Assembly (NCBI GenBank): GCA_036796255.1
Contig: DAIRDH010000127.1
Span: 1-5,589, forward strand
Direction of reading: 5' to 3'
DNA: 5,589 bases
From: T3Sed10-241 sp036796255
Lineage (GTDB): Bacteria; Bacteroidota; Bacteroidia; Flavobacteriales_D; Cryomorphaceae
Shown in pieces: positions 1 through 5,589 of the stretch (position 1 is the first letter of the stretch; every line of letters starts with the position of its first letter). A model generated the notes under the pieces. It was not told where the DNA came from, ran no database searches, and worked only from the letters and a program-made list of their open reading frames with translations. Both the position numbers and the translations under genes were made by a program.

Positions 1-1107
1 GTATCCGTAAGCAACGACCTGAGCACCGACCAGCGGGTGCGTAAGCAATGCCAGTCCATGTACGATGCGGGCTATGAGGTGATGCTTCTTGGCCGCCAGC
101 TGCCCGACAGTCCCGATTGCGTAAGGCCATATCAGGTAAAGCGGTTTAAGCTGGCTTTCAACAAAAAAGCAGCTTTTTACGCGGAGCTCAACCTGCGGCT
201 GTTTTTCCGTTTGCTATTTGCCCGCGTTGATTTGTTTTACGCGAATGACCTTGACACCCTGCCTGCCAATGCGCTCGCCTCCTGGTTACGGGGCAAGCCT
301 TTGGTGTACGACAGCCATGAATTTTTTACGGAAGTGCCCGAAATTCAGGGCCGCAAATGGGTGAAAAACACCTGGAGCTTTCTCGAGCGAATATGCATCA
401 AGCACGCCTCAATCATCCTCACTGTCAATGATTCCATTGCAAGACTTTTGCAAGAGCGCTATGCGCTGCCCCAGGTGCATGTGGTGCGCAACGTACCTGA
501 TGTGAATGTGGAAATCGCTCCTGCCAGTCGCGCGGAGCTGGGCCTGCCGGAGGATGTGCATTTGCTGATTTTGCAAGGCAGTGGCATCAACGTAGACCGC
601 GGGGCTGAGGAGCTGCTCGAAGCCATGGCCCTTACGCAGGGAGCGGTGCTGCTCATCATCGGCAGTGGGGATGCCATTCCCGCGCTCAGGCATAGGGCGG
701 CCTCTCCTGACTTGAAAGACAGGGTGATTTTCAAACCGCGCATGCCCTACGCTGAGATGATGCGCTACACCGCCGCTGCCGACCTCGGCCTCAGCCTCGA
801 CAAGGACACCAACATCAACTACCGCTACAGCCTGCCCAACAAGGTGTTTGATTACGTTGCGGCCGGCATCCCCATGCTGGTGAGCGACCTGGTCGAAGTG
901 CGCAACTTTGTGCAAACAAACGCAGTAGGAAACATCGCGGAAAGCCATGATCCTCAATACCTCGCCGATTGTATTCAGCAAATGCTGGCTGACACAGGGA
1001 CCATGGAGCGTTACCGCAAAAACGCACAAATCTTAGCGCCTACCATTCACTGGAAATTGGAGTACACTCCAGTTTTACAGGCGATCGGGCAGCTTTTGCG
1101 AAAGTGA
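1..1107 (+). CDS. GT4-type glycosyltransferase (GT-B fold), 5' end outside window
   Basis: The reading frame is open from base 1 to TGA at 1105-1107, giving 368 visible residues. The visible start 'VSVSNDLSTDQRVRKQ' is the usual beginning of this family, so the GTG at 37 is not the real start and only a few codons are missing upstream. Seen: an N-terminal acceptor domain with 'VYDSHEFFTEVPE' (bases 304-342), a domain junction with 'RNVPDV' (about 490-507), and the C-terminal nucleotide-sugar domain opening 'GSGINVDRGAEEL' (577-615). Near the C-terminus is 'LPNKVFDYVAAGIPMLVSD' (832-888), the counterpart of the E-x7-E donor-binding region of GT4 enzymes. Known of the family: retaining transfer of a sugar from a nucleotide-sugar donor at the cytoplasmic face of the membrane, often for surface polysaccharide or glycolipid. 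No signal peptide or membrane segment is visible. Donor and acceptor cannot be told from sequence. It converges on the GT2 gene with a 29-base gap. Confidence 0.92.
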   Translation, partial: VSVSNDLSTDQRVRKQCQSMYDAGYEVMLLGRQLPDSPDCVRPYQVKRFKLAFNKKAAFYAELNLRLFFRLLFARVDLFYANDLDTLPANALASWLRGKPLVYDSHEFFTEVPEIQGRKWVKNTWSFLERICIKHASIILTVNDSIARLLQERYALPQVHVVRNVPDVNVEIAPASRAELGLPEDVHLLILQGSGINVDRGAEELLEAMALTQGAVLLIIGSGDAIPALRHRAASPDLKDRVIFKPRMPYAEMMRYTAAADLGLSLDKDTNINYRYSLPNKVFDYVAAGIPMLVSDLVEVRNFVQTNAVGNIAESHDPQYLADCIQQMLADTGTMERYRKNAQILAPTIHWKLEYTPVLQAIGQLLRK

Positions 1108-1136
1108 AAATACGTGATCTGCTATTGCTGCTCAGC

Positions 1137-2018
1137 TCATTTCTGATCGAGCTGTCGGAGCCAGGCCAATTTCAGAAAATCAAAGCTGCGCAAGCGGGGC
1201 TTTGGTTGCAGCAATTTTTCGATGAGAAAATCTTCGCTCCTCACCAGCCATTGAAGCATGGCCCGTCCCGCAGCCCTGTCTTTAAGGCGGTAATAGGTTT
1301 CCACTGCGCGAATTTCTTCTTTGGGCAGTTTGCCCATTTTCACCAGGTAGAGCGCATTGGCAAGGGCTTGCTTCGATTTTGAAAGAAAGACTTCATCGGG
1401 CTCCACAGCGACATGCACCACCGGATTGTTGATGTGCATGATGCTGGCCTCCATTTGCCGTAAGGCATAGCCAAACAAAGTATCCTCATGGCCGTAGGTG
1501 CTGAGGCTTTCGTCAAATTGTACTTTTGCGAAAAGCGCTTTTTTGACCATGAAGTTGCTCGTTTTGAAGCTGCTGTATGGCTTGTTGCGGCGTTCTTTTA
1601 GGGGCAGGCACTCGCGGCTTTTGCCGTAGTTGTGGTGTAGACGCGAACCCTTTATGGAAACTGAAGGATAGGTGTGGCCACCGCATACCACATCGTATTG
1701 CGTATACTTGCTGTAGCGCTTCAGGAAATTGCCATCGGGCAGGGCTACGTCGCAGTCGAGGAAGATGAGCTGCTCGCCTGAGCCCATCGCAGCCAGCTTG
1801 TTGCGGATGGCTGCGCGGCCCACATTTTCCGGAAAGGCATGGTATAGCACCCCGGGAATTAGGGCAATTTGGCTGTTGATTTCGAGAAATTCGGTGCTGC
1901 CATCTTCTGCAAAAATGATTTCGCCCCGGGAGCCGTCCATGGCCATGAGGGCATTGCTAAGCGATGCAGCCAGCTCGGTTACATCGCGGTTGAATACAGG
2001 TATGAGGATGGAATACAA
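1137..2018 (-). CDS. GT2-family glycosyltransferase (GT-A fold), 293 aa
   Basis: The N-terminus 'YSILIPVFNR' (residues 2-11) is the first strand of a GT2 nucleotide-binding fold. It is followed by 'EDGS' (38-41), 'ENVGRAAIRN' (64-73), the metal-binding DxD motif D88-C89-D90, 'KTSNFMVKK' (152-160), the probable catalytic acidic pair in 'YGHEDTLFGYAL' (E178-D179), and a late His in 'NPVVH' (H202). Known of the family: inverting transfer of a sugar from a nucleotide-sugar donor, in the cytoplasm or at the inner membrane. The C-terminal ~90 residues are basic and probably helical, with no clear membrane span. The start is TTG at 2018, 2 bases after the ftsE stop. I chose it because the fold begins there, the next in-frame Met is residue 25, and I found no ATG or GTG in frame in the ~85 bases read upstream. 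This spacing suggests coupled translation with ftsE. Donor and acceptor are unknown. Confidence 0.93.
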   Translation of the reverse strand: MYSILIPVFNRDVTELAASLSNALMAMDGSRGEIIFAEDGSTEFLEINSQIALIPGVLYHAFPENVGRAAIRNKLAAMGSGEQLIFLDCDVALPDGNFLKRYSKYTQYDVVCGGHTYPSVSIKGSRLHHNYGKSRECLPLKERRNKPYSSFKTSNFMVKKALFAKVQFDESLSTYGHEDTLFGYALRQMEASIMHINNPVVHVAVEPDEVFLSKSKQALANALYLVKMGKLPKEEIRAVETYYRLKDRAAGRAMLQWLVRSEDFLIEKLLQPKPRLRSFDFLKLAWLRQLDQK

Positions 2019-2020
2019 GG

Positions 2021-2692
2021 CTATTCGGTACTCAACGTGCTGTTTTCGCAGCGTATCACATGCGAGGAGTATTTTTTCATGTGCACATAGTCGTGGGTGG
2101 CCATGATCACTGCGCGTCCGTTTTTGCTGATGTTGTGAAGCAATCCCAAAATCTCTTCAGTGGTGGCCGGGTCGAGGTTGCCGGTGGGCTCGTCGGCGAG
2201 GATAAGGTCGGGATCGTTGAGCAAGGCCCTTGCTACTGCAACGCGCTGCTGTTCACCGCCCGAAAGTTCGTGGGGCATTTTGTATCCTTTGGTGCCAAGA
2301 CCTACTTTTTCGAGCACTTCCTGCATGCGTTCGGCCATTTCGCGCTTGTTTTTCCAGCCGGTGGCGCGCAGCACGAAGAGGAGGTTTTCGTTGATATTGC
2401 GGTCGCCAAGCAACTCAAAGTCTTGAAATACAATACCCAGCTTGCGCCGCAAAAAGGGCACCTGCTTGCGCTTGAGCTTGGTGAGGTCAAATCCCGCCAC
2501 GCTTCCCTGTCCTTCGCGAAGTGGCAGCTCACCGTAGAATGTTTTGAGCAGGCTGCTCTTGCCACTGCCTGTTTTGCCGATAAGGTACACAAAGTCACCT
2601 TTGTTGATGTGCACATTCACAGACTTCAGCACGAGGTGGTCGTCCTGGTATATGGCAGAATCTTTGAGTTCAACGATGGTGTCGAGGGCCAT
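2021..2692 (-). CDS. ftsE: FtsE-like ABC transporter ATP-binding protein, 223 aa
   Basis: This is a complete single ABC ATPase domain: Walker A GKTGSGKS (39-46), Q-loop Gln 90 in 'GIVFQDFELL', signature LSGGEQ (143-148), Walker B LILADE (163-168), D-loop 'GNLD' (171-174) and switch His 200 in 'MATHD'. The length and the overall motif run match FtsE rather than a LolD- or MacB-type ATPase, although these are close relatives. Known of FtsE: it binds the membrane protein FtsX and, by ATP hydrolysis, drives FtsX to activate periplasmic peptidoglycan hydrolases during division. No ftsX is next to it here; my recollection is that Bacteroidota often carry ftsX elsewhere. The ATG at 2692 is well placed: the beta strand 'IVELKDSAIY' follows within a few residues. 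It is the first gene of a probable two-gene unit with the GT2 gene, and is divergent from the TPR gene. The main uncertainty is FtsE versus another ATPase of the same subfamily. Confidence 0.88.
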   Translation of the reverse strand: MALDTIVELKDSAIYQDDHLVLKSVNVHINKGDFVYLIGKTGSGKSSLLKTFYGELPLREGQGSVAGFDLTKLKRKQVPFLRRKLGIVFQDFELLGDRNINENLLFVLRATGWKNKREMAERMQEVLEKVGLGTKGYKMPHELSGGEQQRVAVARALLNDPDLILADEPTGNLDPATTEEILGLLHNISKNGRAVIMATHDYVHMKKYSSHVIRCENSTLSTE

Positions 2693-2718
2693 GAGCGAAA
2701 TTTTGCGCTAAGCTAAGA

Positions 2719-2726
2719 TAATTTTG
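2719..2726 (+). promoter_or_regulatory. Possible Bacteroidota -7 promoter box (TAnnTTTG)
   Basis: TAATTTTG fits the TAnnTTTG consensus used by the Bacteroidota primary sigma factor. A TTTG that could act as the -33 element ends at 2705, but the gap is only 13 bases, shorter than the usual ~19-21. If it were used, the TPR transcript would have a leader of about 140 bases containing the inverted repeat. An 8-base match with four or five informative positions can occur by chance, so this is tentative. Confidence 0.22.
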
Positions 2727-2764
2727 ACGGACACTTGCCGTTTTGAAGCCGTTACCGGCACCTG

Positions 2765-2830
2765 CAAGGCCCTCTACTCTTCACATGTTCGCGTGCAAAA
2801 CTTTGAGCAATTAAGCCGGAGAGGGCTTTG
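2765..2830. repeat. Imperfect inverted repeat, 11-bp arms, 44-base spacer
   Basis: The left arm CAAGGCCCTCT (2765-2775) can pair with the right arm AGAGGGCTTTG (2820-2830) over 11 positions, with a single G-T (G-U in RNA) pair at 2768/2827. The spacer is 44 bases. Neither arm is followed by a run of T on either strand, so it does not look like an intrinsic terminator. It lies 44 bases before the TPR start codon and could be a 5'-leader stem or a two-site operator. Function is unknown. Confidence 0.45.
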
Positions 2831-2874
2831 GCGACAGTGTACATTTACCTGATTTAACAAAGCGGATTCCATCC

Positions 2875-2943
2875 ATGCCAAAAGCCCTTTTTCGAGCAAT
2901 TCTTGTTTTGCTGATTTCCTCAATGTCAGGCGGGCTCTTTGCC
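2875..2943 (+). other. Predicted Sec signal peptide of the TPR protein (residues 1-23)
   Basis: The segment has a short basic N-region (K3, R7), a hydrophobic core 'AILVLLISSM' (8-17), small residues S18-G20, and L21-F22-A23 followed by Q24-Q25. Cleavage after A23 fits the signal peptidase I preference for Ala at -1, and a Gln right after the cleavage site is frequent in Bacteroidota secreted proteins. There is no Cys near the site, so lipoprotein processing is not expected. Confidence 0.8.
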
Positions 2944-5589
2944 CAGCAACCCGAAGTGTTTCGCGACGACAATCTGGCCTACTACGAGGCGGTCGATCTG
3001 ATGAATTACGGGCAGTATGAATCTGCCAGAAAAATGTTTACCGAATATCTTGGCGCGCAGGAGCCCAGCTCGCGCGAGCTTTATGTGAACGCCAGTTACT
3101 ACCAGGCGAGTTGTGCCATGGAGCTGTTTCACAAAGATGCCAAATTCCTGATGCAGGAATTTGTGCTGGACCATCCAGAGAGCATCTGGTACCGTCCCGC
3201 TATGCTCGAACTGGGCCGCTACAGCTTCAACCGCCGCGATTATGAGGACGCTATTAGGTATTTCAATCAGCTCAACCTAAGGGATTATGATGAAGAGACC
3301 CAGGATGAGGTGCGCTTCAAGAAAGGTTTTTCAGCCTTTGAGCTGGGCGACATGGTGGCCGCACGAGAGTCGTTTTTCCCGCTGGTGGATAAAGAAGGTC
3401 CCTACAGCGGGCCCGTGAATTACTACTACGGCCACATTGCCTACACGGAAGGCAATTACCAAACTGCACTCAAATCATTGCGCAAAGCCGGAGAAGACGA
3501 GAATTTTGCTGCAGTGGTGCCCTATTACATCGCGCAGATTTATCACTTTCAGGAAAAGTATGATGAGCTGATTGAATACGCCGTGCCCTTGCTTGACGAC
3601 ACCTCGACCAAGCGCAAGGAAGAATTGGCGCACCTCGTGGGCAATGCCTACTACCAAAAACAAGATTACGTTAATGCGGTGCCTTACCTTGAGCTGTTTA
3701 TGGCGCGCAACTACAATCCCGAGCCCGCCGATGCTTACCAGATGGCCTATGCTTACTACCGCACGGGAAAGCACAAGGAGTCGATCACCCATTTTGCGAC
3801 AGCTTCCAAAGCCGAAGATGCCGAATTGGTGCAAATAGCGACCTACCAAATGGCCGACGCCTACTTGCAGCTTGGTGAGAAGAAGTATGCACAGAATGCC
3901 TTTCGCGCTGCCTCGCAAATGGACCACGACCGGGAGATTACGGAAGATGCCCTTTTCAACTACGCCAAGCTGGCTTACGAGCTTTCCTTTGACCCATTTC
4001 ACGAAGCCATTCAGGCATTTGACAAGTACCTGCAGGCATATCCCAACTCGCCGCGCAAGGATGATGCTTATGCATTTTTGCTCAAGGTTCACCTCGCCAC
4101 CAAGAACTACCCCGCAGCGATGTCGGCCATCGACAACATGAAAACGAAAGGGGTTGCGGAGCGTGAAAATTACCAAAAGGCCGCTTATAACCATGCCACT
4201 CAACTGATGCGCGATTCTAAGAATGACGAAGCGCTCACTTTTTTCGATACTGCCATCAAGTACGGTGAAGATCCGAAACTCAGCGCATTGTCGCGCTACT
4301 GGAAGGGCGATTTGTACTACCGCAAAGCCGAGTATGAGAAGGCGGTGAGCAATTACAATGCATTTGCTTCGGCGGCATCAGCTTACGGCACACCGCAATA
4401 TGTAAACGCCCAATACAACACGGGTTACTGCCATTTCAAGCTGGGCAATTACGGCGCTTCGCTTGATGCTTTCCGCAAATTTACCGCCTCGCCTGGTGTC
4501 GAAAAGCGCCGCAAACACGATGCGCTGCTGCGCATTGGCGATTTGCATCTTGTGCGGAAAGAGTACGATCTCGCCATCAAGAATTACAACGAGGCGCTTG
4601 CGCTAAATGGAGCCGAAGGCGATTATGCCCGCTTCCAGATCGCGATGAGTTACGGCTACAAGGAAGATTTTGACCAGAAGATTGCCGAACTTCAAAAGCT
4701 GTTTAAAGACTATCCGGCCACATCGCTGGCGGCGGTAGGTCAATTCCAACTGGGCGACAGCTACTTTTTGCAAAATCAGCTGCCACAAGCCCTTACGGCA
4801 TTCAACACCGTGATCAACACCCACGCCGATTCTCCTTACCGCAAGAAGGCCCTGCTCAAGCGCGGCCTCGTGCAATACCGGCAGAGCGATTACGATGCTG
4901 CCATAGCCAGTTACAAGCTTGTGGTAAAAGATTACGGCGTCGACTCGGAGTCGAGAGAGGCCATCGCTGTGCTGCGCAACATTTACCTCGACCTTGGCCG
5001 GATCGACGATTACAGCGCCTGGTTGGCCTCGGTGCCCAATTACAGCGTGTCGCCCAGCGAAATTGACAGCCTGAGCTACCGCGCTGCCGAGAATCTCGTG
5101 GCCAATGGAAAGTGCAGCGAGGCGATTACTTCATTTGGCGATTACATCCGCAAGTACCCCAACGGGCTGTTTATTGTCAACGCCCATTATTACCGTGGCG
5201 ATTGCGAACACCGCGCCAATGATTTTGAAAAAGCCCTGGCCGATTATGACTTTGTGATCAAGCAACCCACGAGTCAATTCACGGAACCCTCACTTTTGGC
5301 GGCAGCCTCCATTCGGTACAAGCGCGGGGAGTATGAGGAGGCCCTGGCACATTACATGCGTTTGCGCTCCGCGGCTTCATTCAGCGGCAACGTGCTCGAG
5401 GCTGAGGTGGGTGCCATGCGTTCCAATTATAAGCTTGAGCGCTATGCCGATGCCAGCGCCAATGCCAGCAAGGTGCTTGAATTGGGCAATGTACCTGACC
5501 GTATCATTGAGCAGGCCCGCCTCATCAGGGGCAAGGCGGCTTTCCAATCAGCTGATTACGCTTCCGCAAATACCGACCTTACATGGCTG
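2875..5589 (+). CDS. Large exported tetratricopeptide-repeat protein, 3' end outside window
   Basis: The frame runs uninterrupted from ATG 2875 to the last base (905 codons, no stop). The start is unambiguous: the nearest in-frame stop upstream is TAA at 2812-2814, with no other start between. Residues 1-23 form a Sec signal peptide (K3/R7, a hydrophobic core, then 'GGLFA' before QQ) without a lipobox cysteine, so the mature protein should be periplasmic or surface-associated, not a lipoprotein. From about residue 33 on it is almost entirely TPR or TPR-like helical hairpins; I count about 22. Clear examples are 'ARKMFTEYL' (51-59), 'GNAYYQKQDYVNAVPYLE' (256-273), 'GDLYYRKAEYEKAVSNYN' (477-494), 'GDLHLVRKEYDLAIKNYNEA' (553-572), 'GLVQYRQSDYDAAIASYK' (664-681) and 'GDCEHRANDFEKALADYD' (775-792). 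No enzymatic domain or catalytic motif is visible. Known of TPRs: they form superhelical protein-binding scaffolds. Large secreted TPR proteins of about 1000 residues are common in Bacteroidota but I do not recognise a named one. Partners are unknown. Confidence 0.93.
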   Translation, partial: MPKALFRAILVLLISSMSGGLFAQQPEVFRDDNLAYYEAVDLMNYGQYESARKMFTEYLGAQEPSSRELYVNASYYQASCAMELFHKDAKFLMQEFVLDHPESIWYRPAMLELGRYSFNRRDYEDAIRYFNQLNLRDYDEETQDEVRFKKGFSAFELGDMVAARESFFPLVDKEGPYSGPVNYYYGHIAYTEGNYQTALKSLRKAGEDENFAAVVPYYIAQIYHFQEKYDELIEYAVPLLDDTSTKRKEELAHLVGNAYYQKQDYVNAVPYLELFMARNYNPEPADAYQMAYAYYRTGKHKESITHFATASKAEDAELVQIATYQMADAYLQLGEKKYAQNAFRAASQMDHDREITEDALFNYAKLAYELSFDPFHEAIQAFDKYLQAYPNSPRKDDAYAFLLKVHLATKNYPAAMSAIDNMKTKGVAERENYQKAAYNHATQLMRDSKNDEALTFFDTAIKYGEDPKLSALSRYWKGDLYYRKAEYEKAVSNYNAFASAASAYGTPQYVNAQYNTGYCHFKLGNYGASLDAFRKFTASPGVEKRRKHDALLRIGDLHLVRKEYDLAIKNYNEALALNGAEGDYARFQIAMSYGYKEDFDQKIAELQKLFKDYPATSLAAVGQFQLGDSYFLQNQLPQALTAFNTVINTHADSPYRKKALLKRGLVQYRQSDYDAAIASYKLVVKDYGVDSESREAIAVLRNIYLDLGRIDDYSAWLASVPNYSVSPSEIDSLSYRAAENLVANGKCSEAITSFGDYIRKYPNGLFIVNAHYYRGDCEHRANDFEKALADYDFVIKQPTSQFTEPSLLAAASIRYKRGEYEEALAHYMRLRSAASFSGNVLEAEVGAMRSNYKLERYADASANASKVLELGNVPDRIIEQARLIRGKAAFQSADYASANTDLTWL

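Larger units (their letters stand above)
2693..2874. promoter_or_regulatory. Divergent intergenic control region between ftsE and the TPR gene
   Basis: These 182 bases separate two divergently transcribed genes, so promoters for both should lie here or just inside the flanking genes. Contents seen: one match to the Bacteroidota -7 box on the + strand (2719-2726); a one-mismatch version on the - strand at 2713-2720 (TATCTTAG) without a visible -33 partner; a small GC hairpin GCCG-TTAC-CGGC at 2748-2759, whose right arm could instead pair with TGCCG at 2736-2740; and an 11-bp inverted repeat (2765-2775 with 2820-2830). Neither start codon has a good Shine-Dalgarno sequence. That the region is regulatory follows from gene orientation; the individual boxes are weak. 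Confidence 0.65.

Noticed and set aside
37..39. GTG at 37 as the true start of the GT4 gene
   Set aside because: The frame is open from base 1 and the 12 residues before it (VSVSNDLSTDQR) belong to the conserved family N-terminus, so the start lies outside the window.
409..1029. 206-codon open frame on the - strand opposite the GT4 gene
   Set aside because: Antisense shadow of a conserved glycosyltransferase; low-complexity composition and no known motif.
1133..1154. Perfect 6-bp inverted repeat CAGCTC/GAGCTG with a 10-base loop at the GT2 stop codon, considered as a terminator
   Set aside because: The stem is short, overlaps coding sequence, and has no following T-run on either strand.
1104..1382. 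92-codon + strand frame overlapping the GT4 stop and the 3' end of the GT2 gene
   Set aside because: Mostly antisense to the GT2 C-terminus; no domain or start signal, and the overlap with the GT4 stop is fortuitous.
2060..2716. Long open frame (218 codons) on the + strand opposite ftsE
   Set aside because: It is fully antisense to a well-supported ATPase with all ABC motifs; the translation is His/Val-rich with no recognisable domain and matches what arises opposite a GC-balanced coding frame.
3475..4203. 242-codon open frame on the - strand opposite the TPR gene
   Set aside because: It lies inside a clear TPR coding region; its Val/Gly/His/Leu-rich translation mirrors the repeat-encoding strand and shows no domain of its own.
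2875..5589. TPR protein as a lipoprotein of the SprE/PorW type (gliding and type IX secretion)
   Set aside because: The signal peptide ends in LFA-QQ with no lipobox cysteine, and nothing beyond generic TPRs supports that assignment.
2875..5589. Nucleotide-level tandem repeat array
   Set aside because: The repetition is only at the protein level (degenerate TPRs); adjacent units do not share long identical DNA, so it is not a recent tandem expansion.

Overview
The window reads as chromosomal DNA from a member of the phylum Bacteroidota (Bacteroidetes) with roughly balanced GC content. Three things point there. The FtsE-type ATPase has the run of motifs I associate with Bacteroidota FtsE (Walker A GKTGSGKS, then a 'GIVFQDFELL' Q-loop and 'KGYKMPHELSGGEQQR'). 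Both glycosyltransferases resemble families common in that phylum. The starts also lack good Shine-Dalgarno sequences, which is usual there. I could not search a database, so genus or family is not claimed.

Layout. Positions 1-1107 (+) hold a GT4-type glycosyltransferase whose first few codons lie before the window. After a 29-base convergent gap comes a GT2-type glycosyltransferase, 1137-2018 (-). It follows directly on the FtsE-like ABC ATPase, 2021-2692 (-), and the two are separated by only 2 bases, so they are very probably co-transcribed. A 182-base divergent intergenic region (2693-2874) separates ftsE from a large secreted tetratricopeptide-repeat protein on the + strand. That protein starts at 2875 and is still open at the last base (905 codons visible). 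It is the largest gene in the window.

How they may fit together. All four products are plausibly linked to the cell envelope: two enzymes that add sugars to glycans or lipid-linked acceptors, an ATPase that in other bacteria pairs with FtsX to control peptidoglycan hydrolysis at division, and an exported repeat scaffold. The ftsE-GT2 arrangement is the tightest coupling. The TPR gene shares only the divergent control region, and the GT4 gene ends against the unit from the opposite side, so functional links for these two are inference.

No RNA gene, CRISPR array, insertion sequence, phage gene or attachment site was seen. The intergenic region contains an 11-bp imperfect inverted repeat and a possible Bacteroidota -7 box. 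I see no convincing case for a wholly new system here. The points most worth following are the ftsE-GT2 coupling with its TTG start, the uncharacterised giant TPR protein, and the inverted repeat in front of it.
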